The notes: generated from the sequence alone by a model not told the origin. DNA of 64,000 nt from Buttiauxella agrestis ATCC 33320 (GCA_024169445.1 JALKFA010000001.1:1116001-1180000), one strand, 5' to 3'. Positions 38,214 through 48,907 are shown, counted from the stretch's first letter. Translations and numbers: made by a program.

Positions 38214-39038
38214 TTACTGCGCTGTGAGTGGTGTCTTTAATAACTCTTTGATTATGCTTTGCTTATCGCTATTTTGTAACCAAATCGCATACAGTGGCCG
38301 CGAGAGCGTAATTGTATCGGATAACTGGTAAATCCCTTCGCGAGTTTTAGCCCATTCCACAGGTAAAAATGAACATCCATTGAGCTGTGGTAATAGCTTA
38401 TAAGCTATTTGAGCTGAACTGGTCGTCAGTACTGGAATATCATCATTACTGATGAGCCCCGTTTCGTGCTGTTGGAAGTCAGGCCCCCATTCCAGACGTA
38501 AATATGTTAATCCTGCAGTAGAGTTTTGTGCAGAAGCGGAAAATAGTGCCAGGCTGAAATGTCCCAATAATTGGCTGGAAAATTCGTCCATTTTTGGTGA
38601 TTCTGTTGTGATTAGTAGGTCAAGTTGTCGTTCATGTAACTGTTTAACCAACGATTGTCGTTGGGAAATACGAGCTTCAAATTGCATGTCTTTATGCTCT
38701 TGATAGAGCGCCACTAGCCATTCTGAGAGCATACATTCCCAAAGCGATGCACTAGCACCAATCGTGAGCTCATTGTGCTGAGAGGTGTGGGAAACCTCTT
38801 TTTTGGCAGCAAGCCAAATACTCATGAGATTTTCTGCATAAGGCAGCAAACGTTCACCCGCCGTGGTAAGACGAATATTATTACGATGGCGAGTAAAAAG
38901 ATTTACACCAAGCTGATTCTCTAATTGGCGAATTCTAAAGCTGACAGCTGATTGCGTTAGATAAAGAGCTTCCGCTGCTCGCCCAAAATGCCGCGTTCTG
39001 CTCACTTCGAGGAACGTTTTTAGTAATTCAGTATCCAC
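38214..39038 (-). CDS. hdfR: HdfR, LysR-family regulator (flagellar master operon repressor)
   Basis: HdfR represses flhDC and activates gltBD in E. coli. The 274 residues have the LysR winged HTH at about 1-60 ([21 protein letters not shown]), nearly identical to E. coli, and a less conserved effector domain that is about five residues shorter, mainly in the segment near residue 115 and at the end. The start is GTG at 39038 with GGGAG upstream. It is divergent from maoP. Confidence 0.95.
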   Translation of the reverse strand: MDTELLKTFLEVSRTRHFGRAAEALYLTQSAVSFRIRQLENQLGVNLFTRHRNNIRLTTAGERLLPYAENLMSIWLAAKKEVSHTSQHNELTIGASASLWECMLSEWLVALYQEHKDMQFEARISQRQSLVKQLHERQLDLLITTESPKMDEFSSQLLGHFSLALFSASAQNSTAGLTYLRLEWGPDFQQHETGLISNDDIPVLTTSSAQIAYKLLPQLNGCSFLPVEWAKTREGIYQLSDTITLSRPLYAIWLQNSDKQSIIKELLKTPLTAQ

Positions 39039-39157
39039 GACCCACTCCCAAAAAAAATTTGTCGTTATGATTTAAATGTTTTGTTTGACGCTCTGTCAAG
39101 CGTAACTAATACTCCGCGCCATAAATAGCTAGACCAAGAGAATTAGGAGCGTGCAGG

Positions 39158-39496
39158 ATGGCGGAAAGCTTTACGACGACTAATCGGTTTTTCGACAATA
39201 AACATTATCCGCGTGGGTTCGCTCGCCATGGTGATTTCACCATCAAAGAAGCCCAGCTGTTAGAACGTCATGGTTACGCGTTCAATGAGCTGGATCTTGG
39301 CAAGCGTGAACCTGGTACTGAAGAAGAAGTTCTATTTGTTGCGGTATGCCGTGGTGAACGTGAGCCAGTGACAGAAGCTGAGCGTGTGTGGAGCAAGTAT
39401 ATGACGCGAATCAAGCGTCCTAAGCGTTTCCATACTCTCTCTGGTGGCAAGCCACAGGCGGATGCGGTCGAAGATTACACCGACAGCGATGACTAA
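39158..39496 (+). CDS. maoP: MaoP, Ori macrodomain organisation protein
   Basis: 112 residues, equal in length and close in sequence to E. coli MaoP (YifE). Known work links it with the nearby maoS DNA site in keeping the Ori macrodomain of the chromosome in place. No membrane segment or signal peptide; the protein is small and soluble. It is monocistronic with a strong terminator, between hdfR and the convergent comM. The 119-bp gap to hdfR holds the promoters and, by analogy, maoS, which I cannot point to. Confidence 0.95.
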   Translation: MAESFTTTNRFFDNKHYPRGFARHGDFTIKEAQLLERHGYAFNELDLGKREPGTEEEVLFVAVCRGEREPVTEAERVWSKYMTRIKRPKRFHTLSGGKPQADAVEDYTDSDD

Positions 39497-39523
39497 AAAA
39501 ATGGGGCTAAAGCCCCATTTTTT
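39495..39523. terminator. Bidirectional terminator between maoP and comM
   Basis: ATGGGGCT and AGCCCCAT with runs of A and T on both sides. It touches the stop codons of both convergent genes. Confidence 0.92.
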
Positions 39524-41042
39524 ATCCTATAAGCTTCTGTAAGTGAATCAGTAAACGGTCAATTGCGCGATAGCTTAGGGCTTCCAAAATATGTTCCCTC
39601 GTTATTTGTTCACACTCCTCAATATCAGCAATCGTTCGAGCGACCTTCAATAAGCGGTGCCATGCACGTACCGACAAACCCAGCTTAATCAGAGTTTCTT
39701 CCAGCCATACGGCATCATTATGTTCAATGGCACAATGTTTACGAATCTCATGGTTATCGAGCCTTGCATTGAGCTTTTTCTGACGATCAAATTGCCGTTG
39801 CTGCGTAGAAATGACCCGAGCTCTTACATCCGCACTACTTTCACTGCTTAATGCAGGATTACTTAACATGCCGGGTGGCGGGAGAGGGATCTCGACTGAT
39901 AAATCAAAGCGGTCGAGAAATGGCCCTGAAAGTCGGCTGAGGTAGCGCAGCGTTTGCTCGGGTGTGCAGCGATTATGTTTGCCTTGATAATGACCCGTCG
40001 GGCTGGGATTCATGGCCGCCAGTAGTTGGAAATGGGCGGGATAACTAATTTTGGCGCGAGTGCGAGAGATGTGAATCTCACCTGATTCTATTGGCTCACG
40101 TAATGCATCGAGCACACGTCGTTCAAATTCCGGAAGTTCATCGAGAAACAGCACACCGTTGTGTGCCAGTGAAATCTCGCCGGGTCTGGGTATCGAGCCT
40201 CCACCAACCATCGCAGCCAATGAAGCACTATGATGAGGCGCTCTGAACGGACGCTGGCGCCACTTTTGCTGTAACGCATGTGGATTGACCAGGCTAATAA
40301 TGGCTGCACTCTCCAGGGCTTCGCTGTCGCTTAATGGTGGAAGTATGGTATTCAGGCGACTGACCAGCATTGTTTTACCCGTGCCAGGGGGCCCAATCAG
40401 CAGTAGGTTATGTCCACCAGCAGCGGTGATCTCAAGCGCCCGCTTACCTTGAGCTTGGCCAAAGATTTCATTGAGGTCATGCTGGGATTCAACGTACTGC
40501 TGTTGTAGTTTATCTGGTGCTGAGAGTTCGCCTTTACCTTCCAGAAATGCGCAAACTTCAGTGAGATGCTTTGCAATAAGGCAGCCGGGTTGCTCAATCA
40601 AACTAAGTTCTGCGGCATTCTCATCAGCAACAATAATCTTCTTCCCTGATTTTAAAGCCTCCATTGCGGATGAAATAGCCCCTGGCACGCCACGTAGCGC
40701 ACCAGTAAGCGCCAGCTCACCTACGAACTCATATTGATCCAACTTATCGATAGAGAGTTGCTCAGACGCTGCCAGCAGCGCCAGAGCGATAGGTAAGTCA
40801 TACCTGCCACCATCTTTAGGAAGATCCGCTGGCGCAAGATTGATTGTGATTTTACGGGCCGGAAAGGTATAGCCGCTATTGATGATGGCACTCCGCACCC
40901 GGTCACGCGCTTCACGGACCGTAGTTTCCGGTAAACCCACCAGAGTTAAGCCAGGCAATCCCTGGCTGATATGGACCTCTACGGTTACTTGTGGCGCCGC
41001 GATACCTAAAGCAGCTCTTGTATTCACAACTGCCAATGACAT
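39522..41042 (-). CDS. comM: ComM, AAA+ branch-migration helicase of natural transformation
   Basis: ComM (YifB) is a hexameric helicase that aids branch migration when incoming DNA recombines; in non-competent enterics its role is unclear. The 506-residue length equals E. coli. An N-terminal Lon-like domain (about 1-170) is followed by a Mg-chelatase-like AAA+ module with Walker A GPPGTGKT (217-224), a Walker B FLDELPEF, and a C-terminal Mg-chelatase domain. All motifs are intact. Confidence 0.96.
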   Translation of the reverse strand: MSLAVVNTRAALGIAAPQVTVEVHISQGLPGLTLVGLPETTVREARDRVRSAIINSGYTFPARKITINLAPADLPKDGGRYDLPIALALLAASEQLSIDKLDQYEFVGELALTGALRGVPGAISSAMEALKSGKKIIVADENAAELSLIEQPGCLIAKHLTEVCAFLEGKGELSAPDKLQQQYVESQHDLNEIFGQAQGKRALEITAAGGHNLLLIGPPGTGKTMLVSRLNTILPPLSDSEALESAAIISLVNPHALQQKWRQRPFRAPHHSASLAAMVGGGSIPRPGEISLAHNGVLFLDELPEFERRVLDALREPIESGEIHISRTRAKISYPAHFQLLAAMNPSPTGHYQGKHNRCTPEQTLRYLSRLSGPFLDRFDLSVEIPLPPPGMLSNPALSSESSADVRARVISTQQRQFDRQKKLNARLDNHEIRKHCAIEHNDAVWLEETLIKLGLSVRAWHRLLKVARTIADIEECEQITREHILEALSYRAIDRLLIHLQKLIG

Positions 41043-41326
41043 AGTTAGTTCCTCTAAGTGAACTTCATCCTGTCAGTTTGCGAATTTTGTCTAAAGAGCT
41101 GAAACGAGGTTCTTCGGGATGTCTTCCAGGCTTTCGGCTGGGATTTCTTTTTTGGAAATTATTCTGCGATGTATCTCGCAAAAGATTTAATTTCTGATGG
41201 TTACTTCGCGAAAGGAGATACGAATTTATTCTGGATGAAATATTTTCACTATCTCGTTATCTGCTGAAAACAAAAAGTTTTTCTTCATCCTGATTTTTAA
41301 AGCACGATATGTATCATAAAAAAATC

Positions 41327-41356
41327 TTGTGCTTCCTCCAGACCCTGTGATAACTC
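41327..41356 (+). promoter_or_regulatory. Possible promoter of ilvLGMEDA
   Basis: TTGTGC (41327-41332) and, after 18 nt, TAACTC (41351-41356), or GATAAC two bases earlier, about 40 nt before the ilvL start. The rest of the 354-bp comM-ilvL gap (41043-41326) is AT-rich without a gene and probably carries upstream UP or IHF-type elements, which I cannot place exactly. Confidence 0.35.
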
Positions 41357-41396
41357 TGTAGACATTACTTCGAACAAGTAGACAGAATAAACAAAC

Positions 41397-41495
41397 ATGA
41401 AAGCCCTTCTACAAGTGATTAGCCTGGTCGTGATTAGCGTGGTGGTGATTATTATCCCACCGTGCGGGGCTGCACTTGGAGAAAGAAAGGCTTAA
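41397..41495 (+). CDS. ilvL: IlvL, ilv operon leader peptide
   Basis: A 32-residue leader beginning MKALLQVISLVV, in which 15 residues are Ile, Val or Leu (5, 6 and 4), including VVVIII at 15-20. It differs from the E. coli leader in only a few residues. Ribosome stalling when Ile-, Val- or Leu-tRNA is short should favour the antiterminator and let transcription pass the attenuator at 41518-41549. Confidence 0.96.
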   Translation: MKALLQVISLVVISVVVIIIPPCGAALGERKA

Positions 41496-41517
41496 AAATC
41501 AAGCCTGAATCGAAAAG

Positions 41518-41549
41518 AACCCCCGCACCGAAAGGTCCGGGGGTTTTTT
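41518..41549 (+). terminator. ilv attenuator terminator
   Basis: AACCCCCG...ACC, a GAAA loop and GGT...CGGGGGTT, followed by TTTTTT, 23 nt after ilvL and about 85 nt before ilvG. This is the intrinsic terminator of the attenuation system. Confidence 0.95.
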
Positions 41550-41634
41550 GTTGGGCAAAGAAATTCGGAGAGAAACAGATGATGCGTTACAGAATAAAAT
41601 GCTGTTTCTCCGATAATGAGACGGGGAACTAACT

Positions 41635-43281
41635 ATGAATGGTGCGCAGTGGGTGGTACATGCGTTGCGAGCGCAGGGGGTAGAGACAGTTTTCGGCTAT
41701 CCAGGTGGTGCAATAATGCCAGTCTACGATGCGTTGTATGACGGTGGGGTCGAACATTTACTCTGTCGCCATGAACAAGGCGCAGCAATGGCAGCCATTG
41801 GTTACGCACGTTCTACAGGAAAAACAGGGGTTTGCATCGCCACTTCCGGACCTGGCGCAACCAACCTGATAACTGGCCTTGCCGATGCGCTGTTAGACTC
41901 CGTTCCAGTCGTCGCGATCACAGGCCAGGTTGCCGCTCCGTTCATCGGCACTGATGCGTTCCAGGAAGTGGATGTTTTAGGATTGTCCCTCGCATGCACC
42001 AAACACAGTTTCCTCGTTGAATCTTTTGACGATTTACCTCGCGTTCTTGCCGAAGCTTTCGAGATAGCAAACTCCGGTCGCCCTGGCCCTGTGTTGGTGG
42101 ATATCCCTAAGGACATTCAGTTAGCGCAAGGTGATCTGGAGCCGTGGTTATCGACTGTTGAAGATGATTTCGAAATGCCGCATGCCGAACTGCAACAAGC
42201 TCGTGAAATGATAGCGAATGCCCACAAGCCGATGTTATATGTCGGTGGTGGGGTCGGCATGGCACAGGCCGTTCCCGCGCTGCGTGAATTTATTGCGGCT
42301 ACCAATATGCCTTCTACCGTCACGCTGAAAGGTCTGGGTGCGGTTCCGGCGGACCATCCGTTTTACACCGGCATGTTAGGCATGCATGGCACCAAAGCGG
42401 CGAACCTTGCGGTGCAAGAGTGCGACTTGCTGATTGCCGTCGGCGCGCGTTTTGACGACCGTGTTACCGGCAAACTGAATACCTTTGCTCCGCACGCGAA
42501 AGTAATTCACATGGATATCGACCCGGCAGAGTTAAGCAAATTGCGCCAGGCGCACGTTGGGTTGCAGGGGGATTTAGTCCAGTTATTACAGGCACTGCAA
42601 CAGCCGCTGAATATCGCGGACTGGCAGCAAGAAGTGGCCAACTTACGTGCCGAAAACCTGTGGCGATATGATCACCCCGGTGAGGCCATTTTTGCTCCGT
42701 TATTGCTGAAACAGATCTCCGATCGCAAGCCGCAGGAGTGCGTGGTAACCACTGATGTGGGCCAGCATCAAATGTGGACGGCTCAACATATGTCATTCAC
42801 TCGCCCTGAAAACTTCATCACGTCTAGCGGTTTGGGGACGATGGGTTTTGGTTTGCCGGCAGCGGTTGGTGCGCAGGTTGCCCGCCCGAACGATACGGTT
42901 ATCTGTATCTCGGGTGACGGCTCATTCATGATGAACGTTCAGGAACTGGGTACGGTAAAACGAAAACAGTTGCCGTTGAAAATCGTTTTGCTGGATAACC
43001 AACGTTTAGGAATGGTTCGCCAGTGGCAGCAAATGTTTTTCTCAGAACGTTACAGCGAAACCAACCTCTCCGATAACCCTGATTTCCTCATGCTGGCCAG
43101 CGCCTTTGGTATCCCAGGCCAACACATCACTCGTAAAGACCAGGTAGAAGCTGCCATCGAAACGATGTTGAACAGCGATGGCCCGTACATGCTTCACGTC
43201 TCAATTGATGAGTACGAAAACGTCTGGCCGTTGGTGCCACCAGGTGCCAGTAACTCACAAATGCTGGAGAAATTATCATGA
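41635..43281 (+). CDS. ilvG: IlvG, acetolactate synthase II large subunit (intact)
   Basis: A TPP enzyme that makes acetolactate and acetohydroxybutyrate, first common step of branched-chain amino acid synthesis. The 548 residues are uninterrupted, unlike E. coli K-12, where a frameshift inactivates ilvG. The catalytic glutamate is E47 and the TPP motif GDGS lies at 427-430. Its stop overlaps the start of ilvM (ATGA). Isozyme II is valine-resistant, so this strain should tolerate valine better than K-12. Confidence 0.98.
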   Translation: MNGAQWVVHALRAQGVETVFGYPGGAIMPVYDALYDGGVEHLLCRHEQGAAMAAIGYARSTGKTGVCIATSGPGATNLITGLADALLDSVPVVAITGQVAAPFIGTDAFQEVDVLGLSLACTKHSFLVESFDDLPRVLAEAFEIANSGRPGPVLVDIPKDIQLAQGDLEPWLSTVEDDFEMPHAELQQAREMIANAHKPMLYVGGGVGMAQAVPALREFIAATNMPSTVTLKGLGAVPADHPFYTGMLGMHGTKAANLAVQECDLLIAVGARFDDRVTGKLNTFAPHAKVIHMDIDPAELSKLRQAHVGLQGDLVQLLQALQQPLNIADWQQEVANLRAENLWRYDHPGEAIFAPLLLKQISDRKPQECVVTTDVGQHQMWTAQHMSFTRPENFITSSGLGTMGFGLPAAVGAQVARPNDTVICISGDGSFMMNVQELGTVKRKQLPLKIVLLDNQRLGMVRQWQQMFFSERYSETNLSDNPDFLMLASAFGIPGQHITRKDQVEAAIETMLNSDGPYMLHVSIDEYENVWPLVPPGASNSQMLEKLS

Positions 43282-43535
43282 TGCAACATCAGCTCGCAGT
43301 AACGGCCCGTTTTCGTCCAGAAACGCTGGAGCGCGTGTTACGCGTGGTGCGTCATCGTGGTTTTCAGGTGTGTTCTATGAACATGGTCACGGTGGGGAAC
43401 ACCGACGACATTAATATTGAATTGACCGTTGCCAGCCTGCGCCCAGTCGAATTACTGTTTAGTCAATTAAGCAAACTGGTTGACGTTGGTCGCGTCGAAA
43501 TCCAGCAACAAACAACACAACAAATCCGCGCCTGA
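43278..43535 (+). CDS. ilvM: IlvM, acetolactate synthase II small (regulatory) subunit
   Basis: 85 residues (E. coli 87) with one ACT domain, needed to activate IlvG. It overlaps ilvG by 4 nt at ATGA, so translation is coupled. The C-terminus QQIRA is that of E. coli; the middle is the most variable part. Confidence 0.97.
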   Translation: MMQHQLAVTARFRPETLERVLRVVRHRGFQVCSMNMVTVGNTDDINIELTVASLRPVELLFSQLSKLVDVGRVEIQQQTTQQIRA

Positions 43536-43554
43536 GCGCAGAAGGAAGAGAACA

Positions 43555-44487
43555 ATGACAACGAAGAAAGCTGATTACATTTGGTTCAATGGTGAGATGA
43601 CGCCGTGGGGCGAGGCAAAGGTCCATGTAATGTCCCATGCGCTGCATTACGGCACATCGGTATTTGAAGGTATCCGTTGCTATGAATCTCACATTGGCCC
43701 AGTGGTGTTCCGCCATCGTGAACACATGCAGCGTTTGCGTGATTCAGCAAAAATCTATCGTTTCCCTGTATCACAAAGTGTTGATGAGCTGATGGAAGCT
43801 TGCCGTTCAGTTATCCGTAAAAACAACCTGACCAGCGCGTATATCCGCCCTTTAGTGTTTGTTGGTGATGTCGGTATGGGCGTGAACCCGCCAGACGGCT
43901 ATACCACTGATGTGATCATCGCAGCCTTCCCATGGGGTGCATACCTCGGCGCAGAAGCGCTGGAACAAGGGATCGACGCGATGGTTTCCTCCTGGAACCG
44001 TGTGGCACCAAATACCATTCCAACGGCGGCGAAAGCGGGCGGTAACTACCTTTCTTCCTTGCTGGTTGGCAGTGAGGCACGTCGTCACGGTTATCAGGAA
44101 GGCATCGCGCTGGACGTGAACGGCTACCTGTCAGAAGGCGCGGGTGAAAACCTCTTTGAAGTGAAAGATGGCATTCTGTTTACCCCTCCGTTTACCTCTT
44201 CCGCGCTGCCAGGCATTACCCGTGACGCCATCATTACACTGGCGAAAGACCTGGGTATCGAAGTGCGTGAGCAAGTGCTGTCTCGCGAATCCCTGTATCT
44301 GGCAGACGAAGTGTTCATGTCGGGCACTGCCGCAGAAATCACTCCAGTGCGAAGTGTCGACCGCATTCAAGTGGGTGAAGGCCGTTGTGGCCCGGTCACC
44401 AAACGCATTCAACAGGCATTCTTTGGCCTATTCACCGGTGAAACTGAAGATAAATGGGGCTGGTTAGATCAGGTCAACCCTAAGTAA
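43555..44487 (+). CDS. ilvE: IlvE, branched-chain amino acid aminotransferase
   Basis: PLP enzyme for the last step to isoleucine, valine and leucine. From the ATG at 43555 it has 310 residues (E. coli 309), with the PLP lysine at K160 (TAAKAGGN). The frame is open 25 codons upstream into ilvM, but the ribosome binding site AAGGAAG and homology support this start. It is 19 nt behind ilvM in the operon. Confidence 0.97.
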   Translation: MTTKKADYIWFNGEMTPWGEAKVHVMSHALHYGTSVFEGIRCYESHIGPVVFRHREHMQRLRDSAKIYRFPVSQSVDELMEACRSVIRKNNLTSAYIRPLVFVGDVGMGVNPPDGYTTDVIIAAFPWGAYLGAEALEQGIDAMVSSWNRVAPNTIPTAAKAGGNYLSSLLVGSEARRHGYQEGIALDVNGYLSEGAGENLFEVKDGILFTPPFTSSALPGITRDAIITLAKDLGIEVREQVLSRESLYLADEVFMSGTAAEITPVRSVDRIQVGEGRCGPVTKRIQQAFFGLFTGETEDKWGWLDQVNPK

Positions 44488-44548
44488 AAATATAACCAGG
44501 CGGATGGCGATTACCGTCCGCTCGACAGACAGACTGGAGTAAATAAGC

Positions 44549-46399
44549 ATGCCTAAGTACCGTTCAGCCACCACCACCCACGGCCGTAATATGGCGGGTG
44601 CCCGCGCTTTGTGGCGCGCAACCGGGATGACCGATGACGATTTCGGCAAGCCAATTATTGCGGTAGTGAACTCCTTTACTCAGTTCGTGCCGGGCCACGT
44701 TCACCTGCGCGATTTGGGCAAATTAGTCGCCGAACAAATCGAAGCCTCCGGTGGCGTGGCTAAAGAGTTCAACACCATTGCCGTTGATGACGGTATCGCC
44801 ATGGGCCACGGCGGCATGCTTTATTCTCTGCCGTCACGCGAGCTTATCGCTGATTCCGTGGAATACATGGTGAACGCGCACTGCGCTGACGCGATGGTTT
44901 GTATCTCCAACTGCGACAAAATCACCCCAGGGATGTTGATGGCCTCTTTGCGCCTGAACATTCCGGTTATTTTTGTTTCCGGCGGCCCGATGGAAGCCGG
45001 GAAAACCAAACTGTCTGACCAAATCATCAAGCTCGACCTCGTTGATGCGATGATTCAGGGCGCTGACCCGAAAGTGAGTGACGAGCAAAGCGAGCAGGTT
45101 GAACGCTCTGCTTGCCCAACTTGCGGTTCCTGTTCTGGTATGTTCACGGCAAACTCGATGAACTGCCTGACCGAAGCGCTGGGCCTGTCTCAGCCGGGTA
45201 ACGGTTCTCTGCTGGCAACGCACTCCGATCGTAAAGAGTTGTTCCTCAATGCCGGTAAACGCATCGTTGCCCTGACCAAGCGTTATTACGAGCAGGATGA
45301 CGAAAGTGCATTGCCACGTAGCATCGCCAGCAAAGAAGCGTTTGAGAATGCCATGACGCTAGATGTCGCAATGGGCGGCTCAACAAATACCGTTCTGCAC
45401 TTACTGGCAGCAGCTCAGGAAGCAGAACTCGATTTCACCATGACCGATATCGACCAGCTGTCACGTAAAGTGCCACAGCTGTGTAAAGTCGCACCAAGTA
45501 CCCAGAAATACCATATGGAAGACGTGCACCGCGCAGGTGGCGTAATCGGTATTTTGGGCGAGCTGGATCGCGGCGGATTATTGCATCGAAATGTGAAAAA
45601 CGTTCTCGGTCTGACTCTGACGCAAACGCTGGAACAGTACGATGTCATGCTGACCAAAGACGAAAGCGTGAAAAGCATGTTCTCAGCAGGTCCGGCGGGC
45701 ATTCGTACCACAAAAGCTTTCTCGCAATCCTGCCGTTGGGATTCTCTGGACGTTGACCGCCAAAACGGTTGTATCCGTTCCAAAGAAAATGCCTACAGCC
45801 AGGAAGGTGGTTTGGCGGTGTTGTACGGCAACTTCGCCGAAAATGGCTGCATCGTGAAAACTGCGGGTGTGGACGATGAAAGCCTGGTATTCCGCGGCCC
45901 AGCGAAAGTCTACGAAAGCCAGGATGATGCGGTTGAGGCCATCCTTGGTGGCAAAGTCATCGCGGGCGATGTGGTCGTTATTCGTTACGAAGGGCCAAAA
46001 GGCGGGCCGGGCATGCAAGAAATGCTTTACCCAACAACCTTCCTGAAATCTATGGGGCTGGGCAAAGCCTGTGCGCTGGTCACTGATGGTCGTTTCTCCG
46101 GCGGGACTTCTGGACTTTCTATCGGTCACGTTTCTCCGGAAGCGGCAAGCGGCGGCAATATTGCGCTGATTGAAGATGGCGACATGATTGCGATTGATAT
46201 CCCGAATCGTGGTATCCAACTGCAATTGAGCGATCAGGAAATGGCTGCTCGTCGTGAAGCGCAAGAAGCTCGCGGTGACAAAGCCTGGACGCCACGTGCG
46301 CGTGAACGCCAGGTTTCCTTTGCTCTGCGCGCTTACGCAATGCTTGCCACCAGTGCCGATAAGGGCGCGGTGCGCGATAAAAGTAAGCTTGGAGGCTAA
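44549..46399 (+). CDS. ilvD: IlvD, dihydroxy-acid dehydratase
   Basis: Iron-sulfur enzyme that dehydrates dihydroxy acids to the 2-oxo acids of valine and isoleucine. The 616 residues equal E. coli. Cysteines at 122 (NCDKITPGM) and in the CPTCGSC stretch (189, 192, 195) are in the conserved cluster-binding regions. Fourth structural gene of the operon. Confidence 0.98.
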   Translation: MPKYRSATTTHGRNMAGARALWRATGMTDDDFGKPIIAVVNSFTQFVPGHVHLRDLGKLVAEQIEASGGVAKEFNTIAVDDGIAMGHGGMLYSLPSRELIADSVEYMVNAHCADAMVCISNCDKITPGMLMASLRLNIPVIFVSGGPMEAGKTKLSDQIIKLDLVDAMIQGADPKVSDEQSEQVERSACPTCGSCSGMFTANSMNCLTEALGLSQPGNGSLLATHSDRKELFLNAGKRIVALTKRYYEQDDESALPRSIASKEAFENAMTLDVAMGGSTNTVLHLLAAAQEAELDFTMTDIDQLSRKVPQLCKVAPSTQKYHMEDVHRAGGVIGILGELDRGGLLHRNVKNVLGLTLTQTLEQYDVMLTKDESVKSMFSAGPAGIRTTKAFSQSCRWDSLDVDRQNGCIRSKENAYSQEGGLAVLYGNFAENGCIVKTAGVDDESLVFRGPAKVYESQDDAVEAILGGKVIAGDVVVIRYEGPKGGPGMQEMLYPTTFLKSMGLGKACALVTDGRFSGGTSGLSIGHVSPEAASGGNIALIEDGDMIAIDIPNRGIQLQLSDQEMAARREAQEARGDKAWTPRARERQVSFALRAYAMLATSADKGAVRDKSKLGG

Positions 46400-46401
46400 T
46401 C

Positions 46402-47946
46402 ATGGCCGAATCGCAACCGCTACCTGATGCCCCTTGCGGGGCGGAATATCTGCGAGCTGTATTGCGCGCTCCGGTTTACGAAGTCGCGCAAGTTACCCCA
46501 TTGCAGAAGATGGAAAAACTGTCATCACGGCTGGATAACGTCATTCTGGTGAAACGTGAAGATCGGCAACCCGTGCACAGTTTCAAACTGCGCGGCGCAT
46601 ACGCAATGATTGCCGGGCTGAACAGTGAGCAAAAAGCCAGCGGCGTGATTACGGCTTCAGCTGGTAACCATGCTCAAGGTGTTGCGCTTTCCTCAACGCG
46701 TTTAGGCATCAAGTCTTTGATTGTCATGCCAGTCACTACGGCAGATATCAAAGTGGATGCCGTCAGGGCGTTTGGCGGTGAAGTGCTGCTGCATGGCGCA
46801 AACTTTGATGAAGCCAAAGCGCGTGCTATCGAGCTTTCGCAGCAACAAGGTTTCACATACGTTCCTCCGTTTGACCACCCGGCAGTCATCGCCGGGCAGG
46901 GCACGCTGGCGCTCGAACTCCTGCAACAAGACGCCCATATCGACCGCATATTCGTACCGGTTGGCGGCGGTGGCCTGGCGGCTGGCGTGGCAGTGCTGAT
47001 CAAACAGTTGATGCCACAAATCAAAGTCATCGCCGTGGAAGCGGAAGATTCAGCCTGCCTGAAAGCAGCTTTGGATGCGGGCAAGCCGGTTGATTTGGCG
47101 CGTGTCGGATTGTTTGCTGAAGGCGTTGCGGTTAAGCGTATCGGCGATGAAACGTTCCGTTTATGTCAGGAATATCTCGACGACATCATCACGGTGGATA
47201 GCGATGCTATCTGCGCTGCGATGAAAGACTTGTTCGAAGATGTTCGTGCAGTTGCTGAACCGTCCGGCGCTCTGGCTCTGGCGGGGATGAAAAAGTACAT
47301 CCAGCAACACCAGATTCGTGGTGAACGCCTCGCGCACGTATTATCCGGTGCGAACGTTAACTTCCACGGCCTGCGTTACGTTTCCGAGCGTTGCGAGCTG
47401 GGTGAACAACGTGAAGCGCTGTTGGCGGTCACCATTCCTGAAGAGAAAGGCAGCTTCCTGAAATTCTGCCAGGTACTGGGCGGGCGCTCAGTTACCGAGT
47501 TTAACTATCGCTATTCCAGTTCGGCGGAAGCCTGCATTTTCGTTGGCGTTCGTTTGACGCGTGGCCTCGAAGAGCGGCATGAAATCATCGAATTGCTTAA
47601 CGAAGGTGGTTACGGCGTTGTCGATTTGTCTGATGACGAAATGGCGAAACTGCACGTGCGTTACATGGTGGGCGGGCGTCCGTCGAAACCCCTGCGAGAG
47701 CGTCTGTACAGTTTCGAATTCCCTGAGTCGCCAGGCGCTTTGCTGAAATTCCTGCAAACGCTCGGCACGCACTGGAATATTTCCCTGTTCCATTACCGCA
47801 GCCACGGCACGGATTATGGCCGCGTGCTGGCGGCGTTCGAACTGGGCGACAATGAGCCAGATTTCGAAACCCGTCTCAATGAACTGGGCTACGACTGCCA
47901 CGATGAAACCAGTAACCCAGCGTTCCGTTTCTTCCTTGCAGGTTAA
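46402..47946 (+). CDS. ilvA: IlvA, biosynthetic threonine deaminase
   Basis: PLP enzyme converting threonine to 2-oxobutyrate, the entry to isoleucine. 514 residues as in E. coli, with K62 (HSFKLRGAY) binding PLP, and two C-terminal ACT-like regulatory domains (about 330-514) for isoleucine inhibition and valine activation. It starts 2 nt after ilvD. Its stop overlaps that of ilvY on the other strand by 4 nt. Confidence 0.98.
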   Translation: MAESQPLPDAPCGAEYLRAVLRAPVYEVAQVTPLQKMEKLSSRLDNVILVKREDRQPVHSFKLRGAYAMIAGLNSEQKASGVITASAGNHAQGVALSSTRLGIKSLIVMPVTTADIKVDAVRAFGGEVLLHGANFDEAKARAIELSQQQGFTYVPPFDHPAVIAGQGTLALELLQQDAHIDRIFVPVGGGGLAAGVAVLIKQLMPQIKVIAVEAEDSACLKAALDAGKPVDLARVGLFAEGVAVKRIGDETFRLCQEYLDDIITVDSDAICAAMKDLFEDVRAVAEPSGALALAGMKKYIQQHQIRGERLAHVLSGANVNFHGLRYVSERCELGEQREALLAVTIPEEKGSFLKFCQVLGGRSVTEFNYRYSSSAEACIFVGVRLTRGLEERHEIIELLNEGGYGVVDLSDDEMAKLHVRYMVGGRPSKPLRERLYSFEFPESPGALLKFLQTLGTHWNISLFHYRSHGTDYGRVLAAFELGDNEPDFETRLNELGYDCHDETSNPAFRFFLAG

Positions 47947-48836
47947 TGGCTTCCGGGCAGTAATTTCCAGAACGCATGCACAAGCGGCTCATTGAGCCGC
48001 TTTTTTTGTACGCAAACGCCCAACTCAAACGGTGTGGTCTCATCGTTTCGTTCCAGCACCTGCACGCGGTTTCGTACCGGTTCCGGGCTGTTTTCCAGCA
48101 CGATTTCAGGAATCAGCGCCACGCCACAACCCAGCGCCACCATTGAAACCATTGCCTCATGCCCTGCCACCGTCGCGTAAATAAACGGGTTGCTGATTTT
48201 CTGACGGCGGAACCACAACTCAATACGGCGGCGTACCGGGCCTTGATCCGGTAAAATAAATGGCACTTTTGCCCAGTCGGGATCCGGTTGATTTACCTGC
48301 GCTCGAACCGGGCACGGCAGCGCGGGCGCAATAAGCGCCACAGATAAATTATCCAGAATCGAAAAGGCAACGCCTGGCGGCAATGTCTCCGGTTTACCCG
48401 CAATAGCGATATCGGCTTCGTTAGAATCCACTTTTTCTACTGCATCGGCTGCATCGCCGGTGGTCAGTTTGATCTCCACGTTGGGATGCTCAGCACGGAA
48501 TCTGTCGAGAATTGGCGGTAAATGACTGTAGGCGGCGGTGACGGAGCAAAAAAGATGTAACTCGCCGGTGAGCGACGGCCCTTCCTGCCCGATGGTGTGG
48601 CGCATTTGCTGATACTGCAACAGCGTGTGCTGGGCGAACTGTTTCAGTTGCTCTCCGGCCTCGGTCAGCGTAACGGTGCGGTTATCGCGTAAAAACAAGG
48701 GTTGACCTAAATCCTCTTCGAGGCGCTGGATCTGGCGCGAAAGCGTCGACGGGCTGACGTGCATCGCGCGTGCGCTCCTGCCGAAATGGCGACTTTCAGC
48801 AAGGTGGATAAATATTTTCAGGTCGCGTAAATCCAT
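47943..48836 (-). CDS. ilvY: IlvY, LysR-family activator of ilvC
   Basis: IlvY activates ilvC in the presence of acetolactate or acetohydroxybutyrate. From the ATG at 48836 it has 297 residues, as in E. coli; a second ATG at 48842 is too close to the AAGGG ribosome binding site. The HTH at about 1-60 (FGRSARAMHVSPSTLSRQIQRL) is almost identical to E. coli. It is divergent from ilvC, and its last bases carry the terminator of the ilv operon on the opposite strand. Confidence 0.97.
   Translation of the reverse strand: MDLRDLKIFIHLAESRHFGRSARAMHVSPSTLSRQIQRLEEDLGQPLFLRDNRTVTLTEAGEQLKQFAQHTLLQYQQMRHTIGQEGPSLTGELHLFCSVTAAYSHLPPILDRFRAEHPNVEIKLTTGDAADAVEKVDSNEADIAIAGKPETLPPGVAFSILDNLSVALIAPALPCPVRAQVNQPDPDWAKVPFILPDQGPVRRRIELWFRRQKISNPFIYATVAGHEAMVSMVALGCGVALIPEIVLENSPEPVRNRVQVLERNDETTPFELGVCVQKKRLNEPLVHAFWKLLPGSH
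47982..48007 (+). terminator. Terminator of ilvLGMEDA, inside ilvY
   Basis: AAGCGGCTC, ATT loop, GAGCCGCTT and a T run on the plus strand, 36 nt past the ilvA stop. The whole element lies within the coding 3' end of ilvY on the minus strand. Confidence 0.9.
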
Positions 48837-48857
48837 GGTCATCAGCCCTTGTTTCTA

Positions 48858-48907
48858 CGTTGCATAAATTGCAACGTCACGTTGTTAATATATCAATTTA
48901 AGCAACG
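48858..48907. promoter_or_regulatory. IlvY operators between ilvY and ilvC
   Basis: A first palindrome CGTTGC, 7 bp, GCAACG (48858-48876) and a second wider one with CGTTG and CAACG arms (about 48880-48907). E. coli has two operators of this kind in the same gap, O1 over the ilvY promoter and O2 over the ilvC -35. The remaining 95 bp to ilvC hold its promoter and leader. Confidence 0.7.
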
